Positions 20,058 to 31,270 of a stretch of 64,000 nt of DNA are shown here, piece after piece. The position numbers and the translations under genes are program-made. Each line of letters begins with the position of its first letter. The first letter of the stretch is position 1. The DNA lies in NCBI RefSeq assembly GCF_003171515.1, contig NC_089394.1, positions 496,001 through 560,000 of the forward strand, written 5' to 3'. The DNA comes from Pyrenophora tritici-repentis. Its lineage: Eukaryota > Ascomycota > Dothideomycetes > Pleosporales > Pleosporaceae. The notes beneath the pieces were generated by a model. It had not been told where the DNA came from. It searched no databases and was given only the letters and a program-made list of their open reading frames with translations.

Positions 20058-20718
20058 CTAATCAAGGATCCAATGCCACTTAGTCATTCCCAAGCGCTGG
20101 AAAAAAGAGAGGAGCGAGCCCTTTGGCACGAGCCCGGCATAGGTACGCTGCCACGATGCGGCAAAAGAACCTGCATTACACATACGTCAGCACTCATACC
20201 ATATTGTTATTTGCTGTCGACATGGCTGTTACAGACAACAGAAACAACGTACCTGCAACTGGTCCCAACTCTCCGAAACCAAGCGCCTCCAGAACCCATG
20301 GGGCGATTATCGCAAGCACACCAAGCGCGATAACGGTGCAAATGACTGGGTGCTCAATGACGAAGCCTTCGGTTGTGTTTGCAACTTCCAATGCCTTGTT
20401 GTACGCGCCATGTACTGCGGGTCCCAGCTTCTCGTGTGTCGCTTGAAGGGCCTTGGAGAGCTTCTCGAGCACCCATCTCGCGACATTCTCCGACCATCCA
20501 TAGGTGCCAATCGTAGAGTCGAGCTTCATTTGCAGAGCAGTACCAGTAATTGAGGTGCGGAGGATGGTTGCAACGACATCGTCAGCAACTTCAGCCGCAG
20601 AGCGTAGGTTGGGTGTGTCGAGAAAGGCAGCTTTCTCTTCGGGGTATGTGTCGACTTCGTGCTCTGCACCGCAGCAGGTAAGGATTGCCAGGGTTGCTTG
20701 AAGACGTGCGGCAGCCAT
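20058..20718 (-). CDS. Interferon-induced 6-16 (IFI6/ISG12)-like family protein
   Basis: Exons 20718-20253 and 20170-20058 join in phase across an 82-nt intron (GTACGT...ATGCAG), giving 192 residues. The start chosen is the ATG giving 'MAAARLQATLAILTCCG'. The frame extends upstream without a better start. A helical, probably soluble region (residues 20-110) precedes a hydrophobic hairpin 'HPVICTVIALGVLAIIAPWVL' and then 'EALGFGELGPVAGSFAASWQ', the Gly/Ala-rich signature of the 6-16 family. The tail is 'SLLSFFQRLGMTKWHW'. Animal members sit in mitochondrial or ER membranes and modulate apoptosis. Fungal members are common but uncharacterised, so the role here is open. The splice junction lies in the middle of the signature, which makes the model secure. 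Confidence 0.85.
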
Positions 20719-21973
20719 GTTGTTGTTTGTTGTACAGAAGGTTTGCGTCTGTGGTGGTGGTGATATGTACCCAGGTTTAGCGCTTGTGGCGCTGCTGCGC
20801 CCCAAAACCGGTGAAGTGATAACACTCAGCGAGTAAACAAAACCGACACGGCTGAAGTCGGTGAGTGGTGGCACTGCTGCGCTGTACATATGAGGGGAGG
20901 GGTAAGTGATCGTGAGCAGACGTATTCAGTCCAATCAAGAACGCCACATTGGCAGGCACCACGACAAATCTGGAGCTCAAGGCTGAAGTCGAGGCATACT
21001 CCTCGATTTGTAGGACAGCTCCAGCTAGTGTCGAATCACATCCCTGCCAAAACTACTCCTTCATATTGGCCACTTTCTCTCTTCTTAGTATTTCTAGCAC
21101 ATGGTATAGTTTTGAGAGGTTTATCTTGGATCTGCTTAATTCCTCAAGTACAATCCTGATGTACGCAATTATACATTGTGATTATCTGTGTTAGGAAGTG
21201 ACAGTAGATCCTTTGTTGAAATATTCAAGTGCATTACTGTAACACTTTTCTTTACTTTTAGCCCTCTATTGTGTACTGTAGTTTTTGTGGACATTCACAG
21301 CCCATCACTTAATCATGAGTATGAGAAAAATCTCTATAAGTCGTCCGGCTGTGTTCCACAGAGACTTTGTGGGTATTTGGGGATCATCTAAGGTAATGCC
21401 TTTTGGCACCTATAGTCACTCTCATGGTGAAGTCAGAATGTTGTTCATAACCAGCAAATATATGTTCAGTAGCATCGAGTGGTTGTTTAATTCACGGGAA
21501 CAAGTCACCGTCACCACGACTTAGGATGAAACTCTCGCATGTTCATGTGGCTAAGGCAACATCACTCACAGGTACCTGTTTTTAGTTAGACTGGCGCTAG
21601 CATCTCTTGTCTAGAATAGCTTATTCTCCCATGTCCGTACGCAAATTACTCCATCTTTACGTAGTGACAACACGCCAGCAAATACAGAAGGTGCATCGAA
21701 TTGTGCGATCAACTTATGTAAGAGCAGCGCGAACCACCCAGGATCATCACTTACAAACTGTCGCACGTGAGTAGCTACAGTTGATAGTTTGGGCATCACA
21801 TGCCATAACTACCAGCAAGCAAGTTTTCACATACAAAACCTTTAGCTTTACTCCGAGTCTTCATCTTCTCGACGATCGGCCACAAGCATCTCACCATCAT
21901 CAAGAGCTGGTGATCGAATCCTCATCGACAGAGCGTTAACGAACACTTCATTCCTAACAGCCAACAATTCAAG
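20719..21973. other. Intergenic, AT-rich core
   Basis: From about 21050 to 21530 the sequence is visibly AT-richer than its surroundings. It carries only frames of 60-90 codons with no recognisable domain. This could be a decayed transposon or gene relic. The promoters of the flanking divergent genes lie at either end. Confidence 0.4.
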
Positions 21974-23652
21974 ATGGGTGGTAGGGCATTTAAGAGTCTC
22001 CACTGCCCGCGTATCCTACCGGCCGAATATGTTAAAGTCAAGGAACAAGTGATGGCAGCGCTACAGACTCTCTTCGTAGATGTCGTAGTTCCCACAGAGA
22101 TCCCTGAAAAGGTACAGCTGAACACCCAGCTCATAGCACCATATTGACGTGTCTAGAATGACTATGGCGACGTCGACTTTCTAGTTTGTGGTCCCTACTA
22201 CTCAACTGGAACCCACACAATCGACAGCTTTCCATGGGACACATCGGTCGGTCGCATCAAGGCCTTACTGGACACTGAGCATGGCCGCCGTGGCTTTCTC
22301 ACCAAAGACTGCATGTACTTTGCCATTCGCAGCGCAACAGGAAACCACTATATTCAGATCGACGTCAAGGTCTGCTTCCGACCTGAGATGTTCCACTGGG
22401 ACCACTTCGAGCTCAAATATGCGAGCAATAGCAAGATGATTGGCAGCATGATCAAGCCACTGGGACTCACTCTCGATCCTGAAGGTCTTCATATTCGCGT
22501 CAAGGAGATTGAAGAGACAAACTTCCCCGGCAGCATGATCTCTGTCAGCAAGAATCCAAAGGATGTTCTGAGGATTATCCGTCTGGATCTTAGGATCCTG
22601 GATGACGGTTTCAAGTCCCAGGCCGAACGTACGTTCACCATGGAGTCGCCAAACTCAACTAAACTGACCTTGTATCCCTAGTCTACGAGTACTTAACTAG
22701 CTCCTGGCTCTTCCACTCAGGCCACTTCGTCGCACGTCTAGCCGAGGACAGTTACGCCGATAGACTCGAAGACCGCTCGGTCGCATGGACGTACTTTGTC
22801 AAGGAGTGGCTTCCCCAGCGCTACCCCGAAGCTCAAGACCTCCAGGAATGGTACAAGCGCACACGAGATGCAGTCCGGCAGCAAGTCTTTACCATGTTCC
22901 CGCACATCGCAACTACATACTACAAGAAGCTCAGCACATGGGCGAACGAGCAAGAGGAGAAGCGACTGAAGGAAATGATCACACAAGCCATCCCATCCGG
23001 CACCGATGGATGGAAAGACAATTTCCCCCAGCCAGAGATCTTCATCAAGCACCCATCGCCCATGGTATCTGAGTTTCCACGTTCAGTTTCCGGAGACCTG
23101 ACCCCGCCGTTGACACCACCGCTAAAGGCGTTGCGATTGACAGATACGCCCGATGAAACCGATGACAGCAAGACAGACATATATTTCCTTTCCTCCCAAT
23201 GCTCACTCAAACCACAAGAGGTCCCTCTGTATCTTGAGTGTCTTCTTCGAGCGGCCCCGATGACCTGCACCCCGCGACCACCCCCCGCCGGCATGTCACC
23301 TGAAGCCAAGCTTCGATGCCTCGCACGCTGGACAACCTTTGACAGTGGAACCGGTGCGCCCTCGCTCACAACCGTGCCGAACGATAGCACCACTGAGACT
23401 AGCTGGGTCGAAGCCGTTCATTATGGTGCTACAGATGATGTTCTGGTTACCTGGGCTAAGGATATGTGGTGGCCTATCTGGGTACGTCAGTCATATGTGA
23501 ACTATGTTGGTATGTGGAAGAGGAAGTTCGAGAAAGAGGATAAGAAGAAGAAGGCACAGGAGCAGAAGAAGAGGGAGGAAGAGGAAAAGCTCTCAAAGAC
23601 GGACTTGATCGTGGCTGGAGATGGAGTAGTGAAGGTTGAGGAAGTGTGCTAG
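21974..23652 (+). CDS. Probable nucleotidyltransferase-fold protein, three exons
   Basis: Exons 21974-22111, 22157-22628 and 22682-23652 join in exact phase (introns of 45 and 53 nt, donors GTACAG and GTACGT), giving 526 residues. Residues 47-60 read 'NDYGDVDFLVCGPYY', and about 65 residues later comes 'YIQIDVKVCF'. Together these resemble the DxD ... D acidic triad of polymerase-beta-type nucleotidyltransferases. The following 'KYASNSKMIGSMIKPLGLTL' and 'GLHIRVK' fit the helical/strand continuation. The C-terminal 60 residues are Lys/Glu-rich and coiled. The classical hG[GS] motif before the acidic pair is not clear, so activity is uncertain. I know this as a conserved uncharacterised fungal protein rather than a named enzyme. 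Confidence 0.7.
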
Positions 23653-24285
23653 GAGTATGGTCCAGAGGAGCAGGGACGACGAGCGGGAATCGGACTGCTC
23701 AGTACGCGAACTCACAGGCTATGGAAACTGAAAAAAAACGGCGAGACATGGCTGTTATTTGGTGAGCCTGGCGAATTCGGGGTCGTAAAAGTTATGCATG
23801 CAATCATATTTGCATTGATTGGGGAGTTGGAATGCCAAACAGACATGGATCAAACTGGTCTCCGTCTAAAAAATAGTTTTCCTCCATCCTGATCGAACTG
23901 TACTTTCTCTCTCCACACTCTCCACATTTTACCAGTCTACTCTTGCATGTAGTGTTGAGCTTCGGACAACCGTCACAGACAGCGTTCCGAAGCATCTTTC
24001 CGATTCGGAACGCGTTACCCCACATGCGATCGACCAGCATATGCTGGCAGCCCCTCAATAATGACGCTCTCGTCGCGCCTCTTGAAAATACCGAAGATGA
24101 GGGGTCGTCATGTATTCGGACAAGCACCAGGAATGGAGAAGACTCCGTCTTTGCTTTGCGTCATCAATAGCCATCCATATCTTGAACACACGCGTCAAGG
24201 TTTGGCCGTTTACTGGAACATACTCTTCTACTACAAGCCAATCTACACAGATAGACAGTCCACAGCACTGTCGATATAGCCGGAT
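23653..24285. other. Intergenic
   Basis: 3' UTR of the preceding gene and promoter of the zinc dehydrogenase. No gene supported on either strand; a 107-codon minus-strand frame (24127-23804) has no family resemblance. Confidence 0.45.
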
Positions 24286-25590
24286 ATGTCTGAAAATAAG
24301 ATGAAGGCCGTGCACTACGAAGGGCCGTTCAAGGTCTCTGTCAAGGACGTCGAACTCCCAAAGATTGAACATCCGGACGATGTCATTGTAAAGGTGACAA
24401 CAGCAGCGATATGCGGTTCAGATTTGCACATGTACCAAGGTCGCACAGCAGCGGAGGCTGGTCTTGTGTTTGGCCATGAGAACATGGGAACAATCATCGA
24501 GACTGGGTCGGGCGTTACGCTTTTGGAGAAAGGCGACAGGATTGTTTTGCCTTGTGAGTAGCGTCAAAGTATGCATAGCGACATGTCGGCTGACGTTTTT
24601 CAAGTCAATGTCGCGGACGGACGCTGTAGAAATTGTGAGGAAGGAAAGACGGCGTTTTGCACAGGGTGAGAACTTAATGCAAATCTAGTGAGCCAGAAAC
24701 TGAATGATGTATAGGGTGAACCCGGGATTTGCAGGTGGAGCATATGGATATGTCGCTATGGGACCGTACCAGGGCGGCCAGGCGCAATACCTCCGCGTAC
24801 CTTTCGCTGACTTTAACGCGCTCAAACTACCAAAGGGCACTGAGCATGAAGCCGATTTCATACTGCTAGCAGACATCTTCCCAACAGGATGGCATGGGCT
24901 TGTGCTTGCTGGATTTCAATCTGGAGAAAGTGTCGCGGTATTCGGTGCCGGTCCCGTTGGCCTGATGGCAGCATACAGCGGCATACTACGAGGTGCGAGC
25001 AAGGTGTTCGTGGTTGACACGGTCCCTGAGAGATTGAAAGCTGCGGAAAAGATTGGCTGCATACCGATCGACTTTAGGAAAAGCGACCCTGTCGAGCAGA
25101 TCATTAAGCTCAACGATGGAATGGTGGATCGCGCGGTTGACGCGGTCGGTTACCAGGCGGTCGATGCCTCGGGTAGTAAAGAGAAGCCCAACGTTGTACT
25201 CGATCAGCTGATCATGGTCACTCGGCCGACCGGAGGCTTGGGTATCCCAGGATTGTATGTGCCAGCAGATCCGGGAGCGCCGGACGAGCAGAGCAAGAAG
25301 GGCCAAATCCTGATCTCATTCGGCAAGCTCTTCGAAAAGGTACGTCATCTTGGACAGCCATCGTGCACCGCTGACGACTGTAGGGCTTGCATCTTGGAAC
25401 AGGCCAATGTAACGTCAAAGCATATAACAGATATCTTCGGGACATGATTGTGTCCGGCAAGGCGAAGCCGAGCTTTGTTGTATCGCATGAGATCAATATT
25501 GACGAGGCACCAACGGCGTATGAGAAGTTTGACAAGAGGATTGAAGGGTATACGAAGGTGTTGATTCATCCGAACGGCGCTTTGAACTAG
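24286..25590 (+). CDS. Zinc-dependent alcohol dehydrogenase, glutathione-independent formaldehyde dehydrogenase-like
   Basis: Four exons (24286-24553, 24605-24665, 24715-25339, 25384-25590) join in phase and give 386 residues. The catalytic-zinc region is 'AAICGSDLHMYQG' and 'VFGHENMG'. The structural lobe is 'DGRCRNCEEGKTAFC', where an Asp stands at the first ligand position. The nucleotide-binding motif is 'VFGAGPVGLMAAY' followed by 'VFVVDTVPERL'. The segment 'NPGFAGGAYGYVAMGPYQGG' is diagnostic of the long-chain subgroup typified by Pseudomonas formaldehyde dehydrogenase, which oxidises or dismutates aldehydes with tightly bound NAD. In fungi these enzymes are often annotated from sequence alone, so the substrate is inferred. 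It is not obviously linked to the sugar-acid cluster 9 kb downstream. Confidence 0.88.
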
Positions 25591-25722
25591 TGGGTCGTAT
25601 GAGCGTCTATTCTAAAATCTCTGGGCATCAGACTCACAACTGAGCAACATTGATGCTGCATGGCGCTATTTCTAACGCGCCTTGGTGTTGTATCCGATGA
25701 CCATTGAGCTTCCTGTCGCGCA

Positions 25723-26273
25723 CTAGTAGCGTTGTAGCGCAGAGGCGTTGTCATCAACCAGGTATGCTTTGATAATCTTAATCTCCTCCACAGGGCGATC
25801 TTCCTTGTCTGTCTTGACCAAACCCAGCTTCTTAACAATCTGCATGCCGCTCTTGACCCTTCCGAAGATGGTATGCTTGCCATCCAGCCATGGTGTGGGC
25901 GCCAGGGTAATAAAAAACTGGGAGCCATTTGTGTTGGGACCAGAGTTGGCCATGCTCAGAATGCCAGCGCCGGTGTGCTTGAGCTGTGGGGATATCTCGT
26001 CTTCAAACTTCTCCCCGTAGATGGATTCACCACCCCTCCCTGTACCAGTCGGATCGCCACCTTGTATCATGAAGTTGGGTATTACGCGGTGGAATATGAG
26101 GCCGTTGAAGTAGTTGCGTTGGGCGAGAGTTGAGAAGTTCTTGCATGTTTTCGGCGCATGGTCGTTGTAGAGTTCGACGACAACAGTGCCCTATCTTGGT
26201 TAGTCGGGGTGTAAATCATGAGAGTAAAAGGGAGACATACGATAGTAGTATCGAGTGCGACGTCGGTAGCCAT
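25723..26273 (-). CDS. Cyclophilin-type peptidyl-prolyl cis-trans isomerase (PPIL1-like)
   Basis: A short first exon, 26273-26241 ('[11 protein letters not shown]'), joins exon 26190-25723 across a 50-nt intron, giving 166 residues. The single cyclophilin domain is complete: '[29 protein letters not shown]' contains the active-site Arg in FHRV and the QGGD loop. It continues with 'GHFE'-equivalent 'GEKFEDEI', '[18 protein letters not shown]' and '[12 protein letters not shown]'. The short form with 'GTVVVELY' near the start and 'KAYLVDD' near the end resembles the spliceosomal PPIL1/CypC group. No targeting signal is present. The gene is divergent from the Rqt4-like gene, with only 188 bp between start codons. 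Confidence 0.93.
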
Positions 26274-26461
26274 GGCGAATGTGCAGACAAGTACGTGAGG
26301 ACAATGATGATAGCTTCCCCACGACCTGCGAATACAAAGTCACCGCACGGGCCGCATCGGTACCAGCCACAGTCCTGGAGGCGCCACACCCACTAGCTCA
26401 AAGTGATGAATCACATTCAACGAACTGAAGTTTGGCAACGAAAACCCCAATAACAGCAAAA

Positions 26462-28048
26462 ATGGACGTAGCAACTTGGGCACTGCCACAACTATCAAAA
26501 CTACTTCCCCTTGACGATGAGTCGCTGAAGCAGATAATATCATATACGGAGTCCCTCTCACAGAAGGAATCGGCGGACCATCTGCAGAACCTACTGGGCG
26601 ACAGCCCTCAAGCACTTGAGTTCATCACCTCCTTCAACAACCGAAGAAATTCAAAAGCTTCATCTGCTTCAAACCAGAAGCAGCCATCGAATGATGTTTC
26701 AGAAGTGCCAAGGGCTAGGCCGAAGAAGAAGAAGCCTGGTCTGAACAAACTTCCGCCACCACGGCAGCCTGAAAATTACGGCAATGTATCAGGCGCGTAT
26801 ATCAAGAAGGATGAAGAAGACTACATGGCTGGTAGTTCAAGAGCTAAACCCCCCAAACCCAACACGTTTGGCTTATCAGCGACACCAGATGCTCTACAAC
26901 TACCAACATCGACAGCATCTTCAGGGACTTCAACACCAAAGTCTCGCGGTGTCTCACCGGCTCCACCACCAGCAAAGCTTCCAGGCCATCTCATATCTGA
27001 CACAAAGTCAAAGCCAAAGCCGAAAGCCAAAGTCAATGTTACAGGTGGAACGCCAATGCATGGCGCCTCCACAGCACTCAGCGATCTGGAATCAGCAATC
27101 AGGGCACTGGAGATTCAAACCAACCCTACGCTTGCGCCTCAAGATAGCAGTAAGAGGAAATGCAATTGCATGGCTACAAGGCATCCACTTCTTGAGGCAG
27201 CACCAAACTGCCTGAATTGTGGAAAGATCATATGCGTGAAGGAGGGCATCGGTCCATGTACTTTCTGTAACTCGGCACTGTTCAGTGCACAAGAAATACA
27301 GTCAATGGTGCGCGTTCTACGTGAAGAGCGAGGGAAAGAAAAGATGGCCGCCAATAACGCAGGTCAGAAGCGCGCCGACGTCTCCCTAGCACCGCGTCCC
27401 TTCTCAACTCCCCGAAGCGCGACACCAGTTTCTTCAAACCCTGCCTCGGATGTTGAGTCTGAGAATGAAAAACTGGCCCGAGCGAAGCAGCACAGAGACA
27501 AACTTCTTGCCTTCCAAGCCCAGAACGCAAAACGAACACAAGTGCACGACGAAGCTGCAGACTTCGAGACTACCACCGCGGGCCTGAGCATGTGGGCTAG
27601 CCCTCAAGAACGTGCTATGCAACTCAAAAGACAGCAAAAAGCCTTGCGTGAGCAAGACTGGAACGCACGTCCCGAATATGAAAAGCGGAAGGTGGTTGCC
27701 AGTATCGATCTCTCAGGAAAGAAGCTTGTCAAACGCATGGCTGCTACCGAGCGACCGGTCACACCAGAGAGTGAGGAGGAGCCAGTTCAAGACTCGCGAT
27801 ATCCTACCGACGGCAACACGCTGTCGAGTAGCAGTGGAGCGTTTAGTAAGAACCCGCTGTTGGGCGGGTTGATCAGGCCGACTATCAAGGTTGAAGAGAG
27901 TAAAGGCAAAGAAAAGGAAGGCGGGAGGAAACAGACCTGGCGACGCGTACAGGATGACAATGATGACAACGAGCAATGGATCTTGGATGGTGGTGTCTAT
28001 GGTTCTAAAGCCGACAACGTGAGCTTGGAGATGGATGGCCTGAGATGA
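26462..28048 (+). CDS. RQT4: ASC-1/TRIP4-type C2HC5 zinc-finger protein (Rqt4-like)
   Basis: Single exon of 528 residues from the ATG at 26462. The zinc finger lies at about residues 238-283: 'CNCMATRHPLLEAAPNCLNC', then 'CVKEGIGPCTFC', the full C2HC5 set of TRIP4 (activating signal cointegrator 1). An N-terminal helical segment precedes a linker rich in Ser, Pro and Lys. The C-terminal half has 'RAKQHRDKLLAFQAQNAKRT' and 'STAGLSMWASPQERAMQLK'-like helices typical of TRIP4/Rqt4. The yeast counterpart is a subunit of the ribosome-quality-control trigger complex, which helps split collided ribosomes with the Slh1 helicase. That role is inferred from family membership. Confidence 0.88.
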   Translation: MDVATWALPQLSKLLPLDDESLKQIISYTESLSQKESADHLQNLLGDSPQALEFITSFNNRRNSKASSASNQKQPSNDVSEVPRARPKKKKPGLNKLPPPRQPENYGNVSGAYIKKDEEDYMAGSSRAKPPKPNTFGLSATPDALQLPTSTASSGTSTPKSRGVSPAPPPAKLPGHLISDTKSKPKPKAKVNVTGGTPMHGASTALSDLESAIRALEIQTNPTLAPQDSSKRKCNCMATRHPLLEAAPNCLNCGKIICVKEGIGPCTFCNSALFSAQEIQSMVRVLREERGKEKMAANNAGQKRADVSLAPRPFSTPRSATPVSSNPASDVESENEKLARAKQHRDKLLAFQAQNAKRTQVHDEAADFETTTAGLSMWASPQERAMQLKRQQKALREQDWNARPEYEKRKVVASIDLSGKKLVKRMAATERPVTPESEEEPVQDSRYPTDGNTLSSSSGAFSKNPLLGGLIRPTIKVEESKGKEKEGGRKQTWRRVQDDNDDNEQWILDGGVYGSKADNVSLEMDGLR

Positions 28049-28209
28049 TTTTTACCATCATCTGTCGTTGAAAAGAAGAATTGAATAGTATTGAGAAATC
28101 AGATGATATACATCGAGCCAGCTATAAAAAGCAAACTGCCAAATCCAATCAACATAAGACCTCGTGAGGCATGAAAACACGCAGCAAGCCACCCTACGCA
28201 TTACTCTGG

Positions 28210-29761
28210 CTATTCCAGCTCCCTGAGGCTCTTCTCGATATTCGCCCAGACAGGCGACGGCAGAACCAAATTGGCCCAATAATTATCCTCGTGGTCCTTC
28301 CCGACAACAGACATTATATGCCTCATCACCACAGGCGGTGGCTTTAGGCAAAATGTGTGACTGAAAAACGGAGTGCCGGGGGGATTGGATCTCGACTCCG
28401 AAGTATCACCAGCCCGTAGCACGGCAGGGCCAAAATCCGTTACAAGGTAGAACTTACCCTTTGCCCAGTTGGAAGTGATTACAGGTACGGCTTTGGAGTC
28501 GCCGCAGAGAGTAGCCATAGGGTCGCCTGATGCTCGCTGTGCCTCCAGGTTTCCAATGACCTGTTGTTCTGTGGCCTGTGCTGCGAGCTGCTCACGGGTT
28601 GCCAGCGCAATTGGACCCATTAGGCCTGCTGCAACATCGGGCGAATACAGCGTGAAGCCTACCGCTATCATGTTTTGCACATACACGCCTTGTGCATTGA
28701 TGAGTTCGGGGAGTCGGAACCGCGCGTTGATACTTTGCAATAAGGTCATTGGACGAGGGGCTGGTAACGACGTAGAGATCATGCCGATCAGCCACGCGGT
28801 GAAGACATCGGATTCGCTGATGAAGACCTCCTTCTCATTGGAAATGGTAAGTTCTTGCTGTGCCTGCTCGCGCAGGCTATCCATGACTTTCTTGGGTACG
28901 CAAAGCGCGCGTGTCTCGGGGAGAGGGGTAGACATCAGTCCATAAGCAACTCTCGCCATAAATGCGAGCTTGGATAGACCCTTGAGCTCTTTTGAACGCA
29001 TACAAGATGCCTCTCGCTTGTCCACTGAAGCCTCTGCTATCGTTGACAGAACGTCATCTTTTGCACCGAGGAGAGCTGGTACCTCTGACTCTCGGCCGGC
29101 TAGTACTAGGGACCAATTTTGAAGTAAGGCTTTCAGTCCCATGGCATCCATCAACGTATGTGGCCATGAGAGTCCAACAATAGTCGCGTTGGTGAAGGAG
29201 GTAACATGAACAGACATCTGCGGGGTGTCTCCAGCGAGTAGGTCTTCAATAATTGTTGGCGCGTCTGGACGAGTAGCTAGCTCATTGTAGTCTTTATGTG
29301 GGGTCCACATTGCGACTTTCCTGTTGGGCTTGGGAAGTGTCTTGGCTGCTGGGTGGTCCTCGATTGCTTGGTCCTTGTTCACATGGGTGAATATAAATGG
29401 AGGCCGATCCGCTGTGAATTCCCATGGTACGTGGATCTCCAGTGCTCCATCTTCCTTTTCAATGTTAGTGCTTTTCTTCAATCGAAGCTACGAAAATAGA
29501 GCCGTAACACACCTTGAGTCTCAAACGACCTCCAAGTTTCTTCCAATCTCCAGTTGACAAAAGTTTTGTCAAAGACTTCTGCAGCTTGTCGGCATCAAGT
29601 GGATCGTTAAAACACATCGACCATGTCAGCAGGGTATCGCGGAAAGTTTTGGTGTCATCCAATCCATGAACGGGGTAAACGATGTCATTCTCATAAAGAT
29701 GTGATGAATCATCTGCATCCTTGGCTGCCTTCCCCATGAGACGCGTAAGAAAAGCCGCCAT
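28210..29761 (-). CDS. BAHD-like / trichothecene acetyltransferase-family acyltransferase
   Basis: Exons 29761-29513 and 29454-28210 join in phase 0 across a 58-nt intron (GTGTGT...CACTAAC...AAAAG), giving 497 residues. The catalytic HxxxD motif appears as 'LSWPHTLMDAMG' (His and Asp on the active-site channel). A later 'KGKFYLVTDFGPA' occupies the place of the DFGWG structural motif of the family. Members of the fungal Transferase family move acyl groups from CoA onto alcohols or amines, usually in secondary metabolism. No signal peptide or membrane segment is seen. It stands at the left edge of a run of oxidoreductases and next to an SDR and an FAD monooxygenase, a combination common in small metabolite clusters. 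Confidence 0.85.
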
Positions 29762-30496
29762 TTTGAGGTAGTTGTGGGAACTCGAGGTGTAGACTGAAAA
29801 TATTCGAACACGTTGTACCGGTACATATAACTGTAGTAACGCGTTGTAAGTAAATTGGAATTGGGATGGCCCATTCAGGGGTACTTGGCACTGTGTTGAT
29901 GTTCGCGCATCCCGGTCTGCGCATCGCGGACTACGGATACTGCGTCCCCGGAGCTTTGAAGCGACACTTTCGCGTTCGCGTTATCGCGGCAGAGCGGGTA
30001 GAGCGTCTCCGGTACTTCCGTAAGCTAAGTAAGGCTGACGTTGACACTATACGCTGCGACTCCTGCCATTACCATGCGCCGCTGAAACTCCTCATTTCGG
30101 CCTCCAGGCAAGAAAATTGCCGGTTTATTGAAAAGAATGATTGTTCAAAAAGCTACCATTCTTGGACGTTGCCGATAAGACACGAGCCAACACCGATTAC
30201 TGCATCTGGGGTGATGCAAAATAGGGGCTGAGGAAAAAGGTAGCAATGATGTGGATAGCAGTGGAGGAATTGTTTTTGGTTTACAGTCAACCCCTTACAT
30301 GATTCTCCGTGGATCATGCGTACAACGTATCATCATGTAGGAGTAGCATGGCTTCTGTAAAGGATGTTGACCCCAATATCATCCAGGATGCACTTCTCCT
30401 ATATCCCATCCATGCACTGACTATCGCAAAACCCCGTGGCAAAAACCCGTATCTAGATCCGCGTTCCGAGCCGTAGGCCCAAGTGTCAGCCCACTA
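29762..30496. other. Intergenic
   Basis: Promoter of the acyltransferase gene and 3' flank of the SDR gene. No gene supported. Confidence 0.5.
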
Positions 30497-31270
30497 TTAC
30501 GGCTTGACACCAGTGAACTCGGCAAATATCTCAATAAGCCTGTCCTGGTCCCCAACGTCCTCAACGGCCTTGAAGACTGGAAGCTCGCCCATGCCCACAT
30601 AGAAGTAAGACCCGCTCTTCTTGGATATCTCATCTTCTCCTTCGGCAAGCGAGAGATAAAGGTCGACAGCCGCTTCGAGACTATCTGCGCCAGTCGGGCC
30701 TCCCATTCTGGTTGGAACATGGCCAGGCTCGAGCGAGGTACTCACTGTATCCGGCCACATCCGGGCGAAAGCCTTCATCAACAACATGAGCAAAAACTTG
30801 CTCGAGCCGTATGCGCTGAACTGTTCGTACAGACCAGCTGGACGCAGTTTCCAGAAGATGTCAGTCAAGCTACTGGTACCAAATTCGTGCATTCCTGAAG
30901 TGATGTAAACCAAGCGTTTGGGACGTTTGATGAGTACCGATAGAACATAAGGTGCCACTGAGTTGATAGCGACAATGGATGGGATACCGTCGACTGTTTC
31001 TTCGTAGGGGCCCATGCATATGGCAGCGTTGTGGATAACGCAGTCGAAGGTACCAAGTTTGTTAACGGCCTCTGCTAGACTTTTCGTCTCAGCAAGGCTG
31101 CGTAGGTCGCCGATCAGGACTGCTTCTGCTCCAGGAACATTTTCTCTGGCGTCTTTTGCACATTCCTCATCGCGGGCATGTACGACCACAGAGTGGCCCT
31201 TAGCGATCAAAGCTTTCGCAGAAGCCGCTCCGAGGCCTTCGGAAGATCCAGTGATGAAGAATCTCGCCAT
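30497..31270 (-). CDS. Short-chain dehydrogenase/reductase, 257 aa
   Basis: Intronless gene from the ATG at 31270. The classical SDR signature is complete: 'FITGSSEGLG' (TGxxxGxG cofactor loop), 'VIHNAAICMG' (NAA stabilising motif), 'LVYITSGMH' (catalytic Ser region) and 'SAYGSSKFLL' (YxxxK). The loop 'EPGHVPTRMGG' follows. An Arg in 'HARDEE' after the second beta strand suggests NADP preference. The length is standard for the classical family. The substrate is not predictable. The gene is divergent from the FAD monooxygenase, with 603 bp between start codons, suggesting joint control. Confidence 0.88.
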   Translation of the reverse strand: MARFFITGSSEGLGAASAKALIAKGHSVVVHARDEECAKDARENVPGAEAVLIGDLRSLAETKSLAEAVNKLGTFDCVIHNAAICMGPYEETVDGIPSIVAINSVAPYVLSVLIKRPKRLVYITSGMHEFGTSSLTDIFWKLRPAGLYEQFSAYGSSKFLLMLLMKAFARMWPDTVSTSLEPGHVPTRMGGPTGADSLEAAVDLYLSLAEGEDEISKKSGSYFYVGMGELPVFKAVEDVGDQDRLIEIFAEFTGVKP

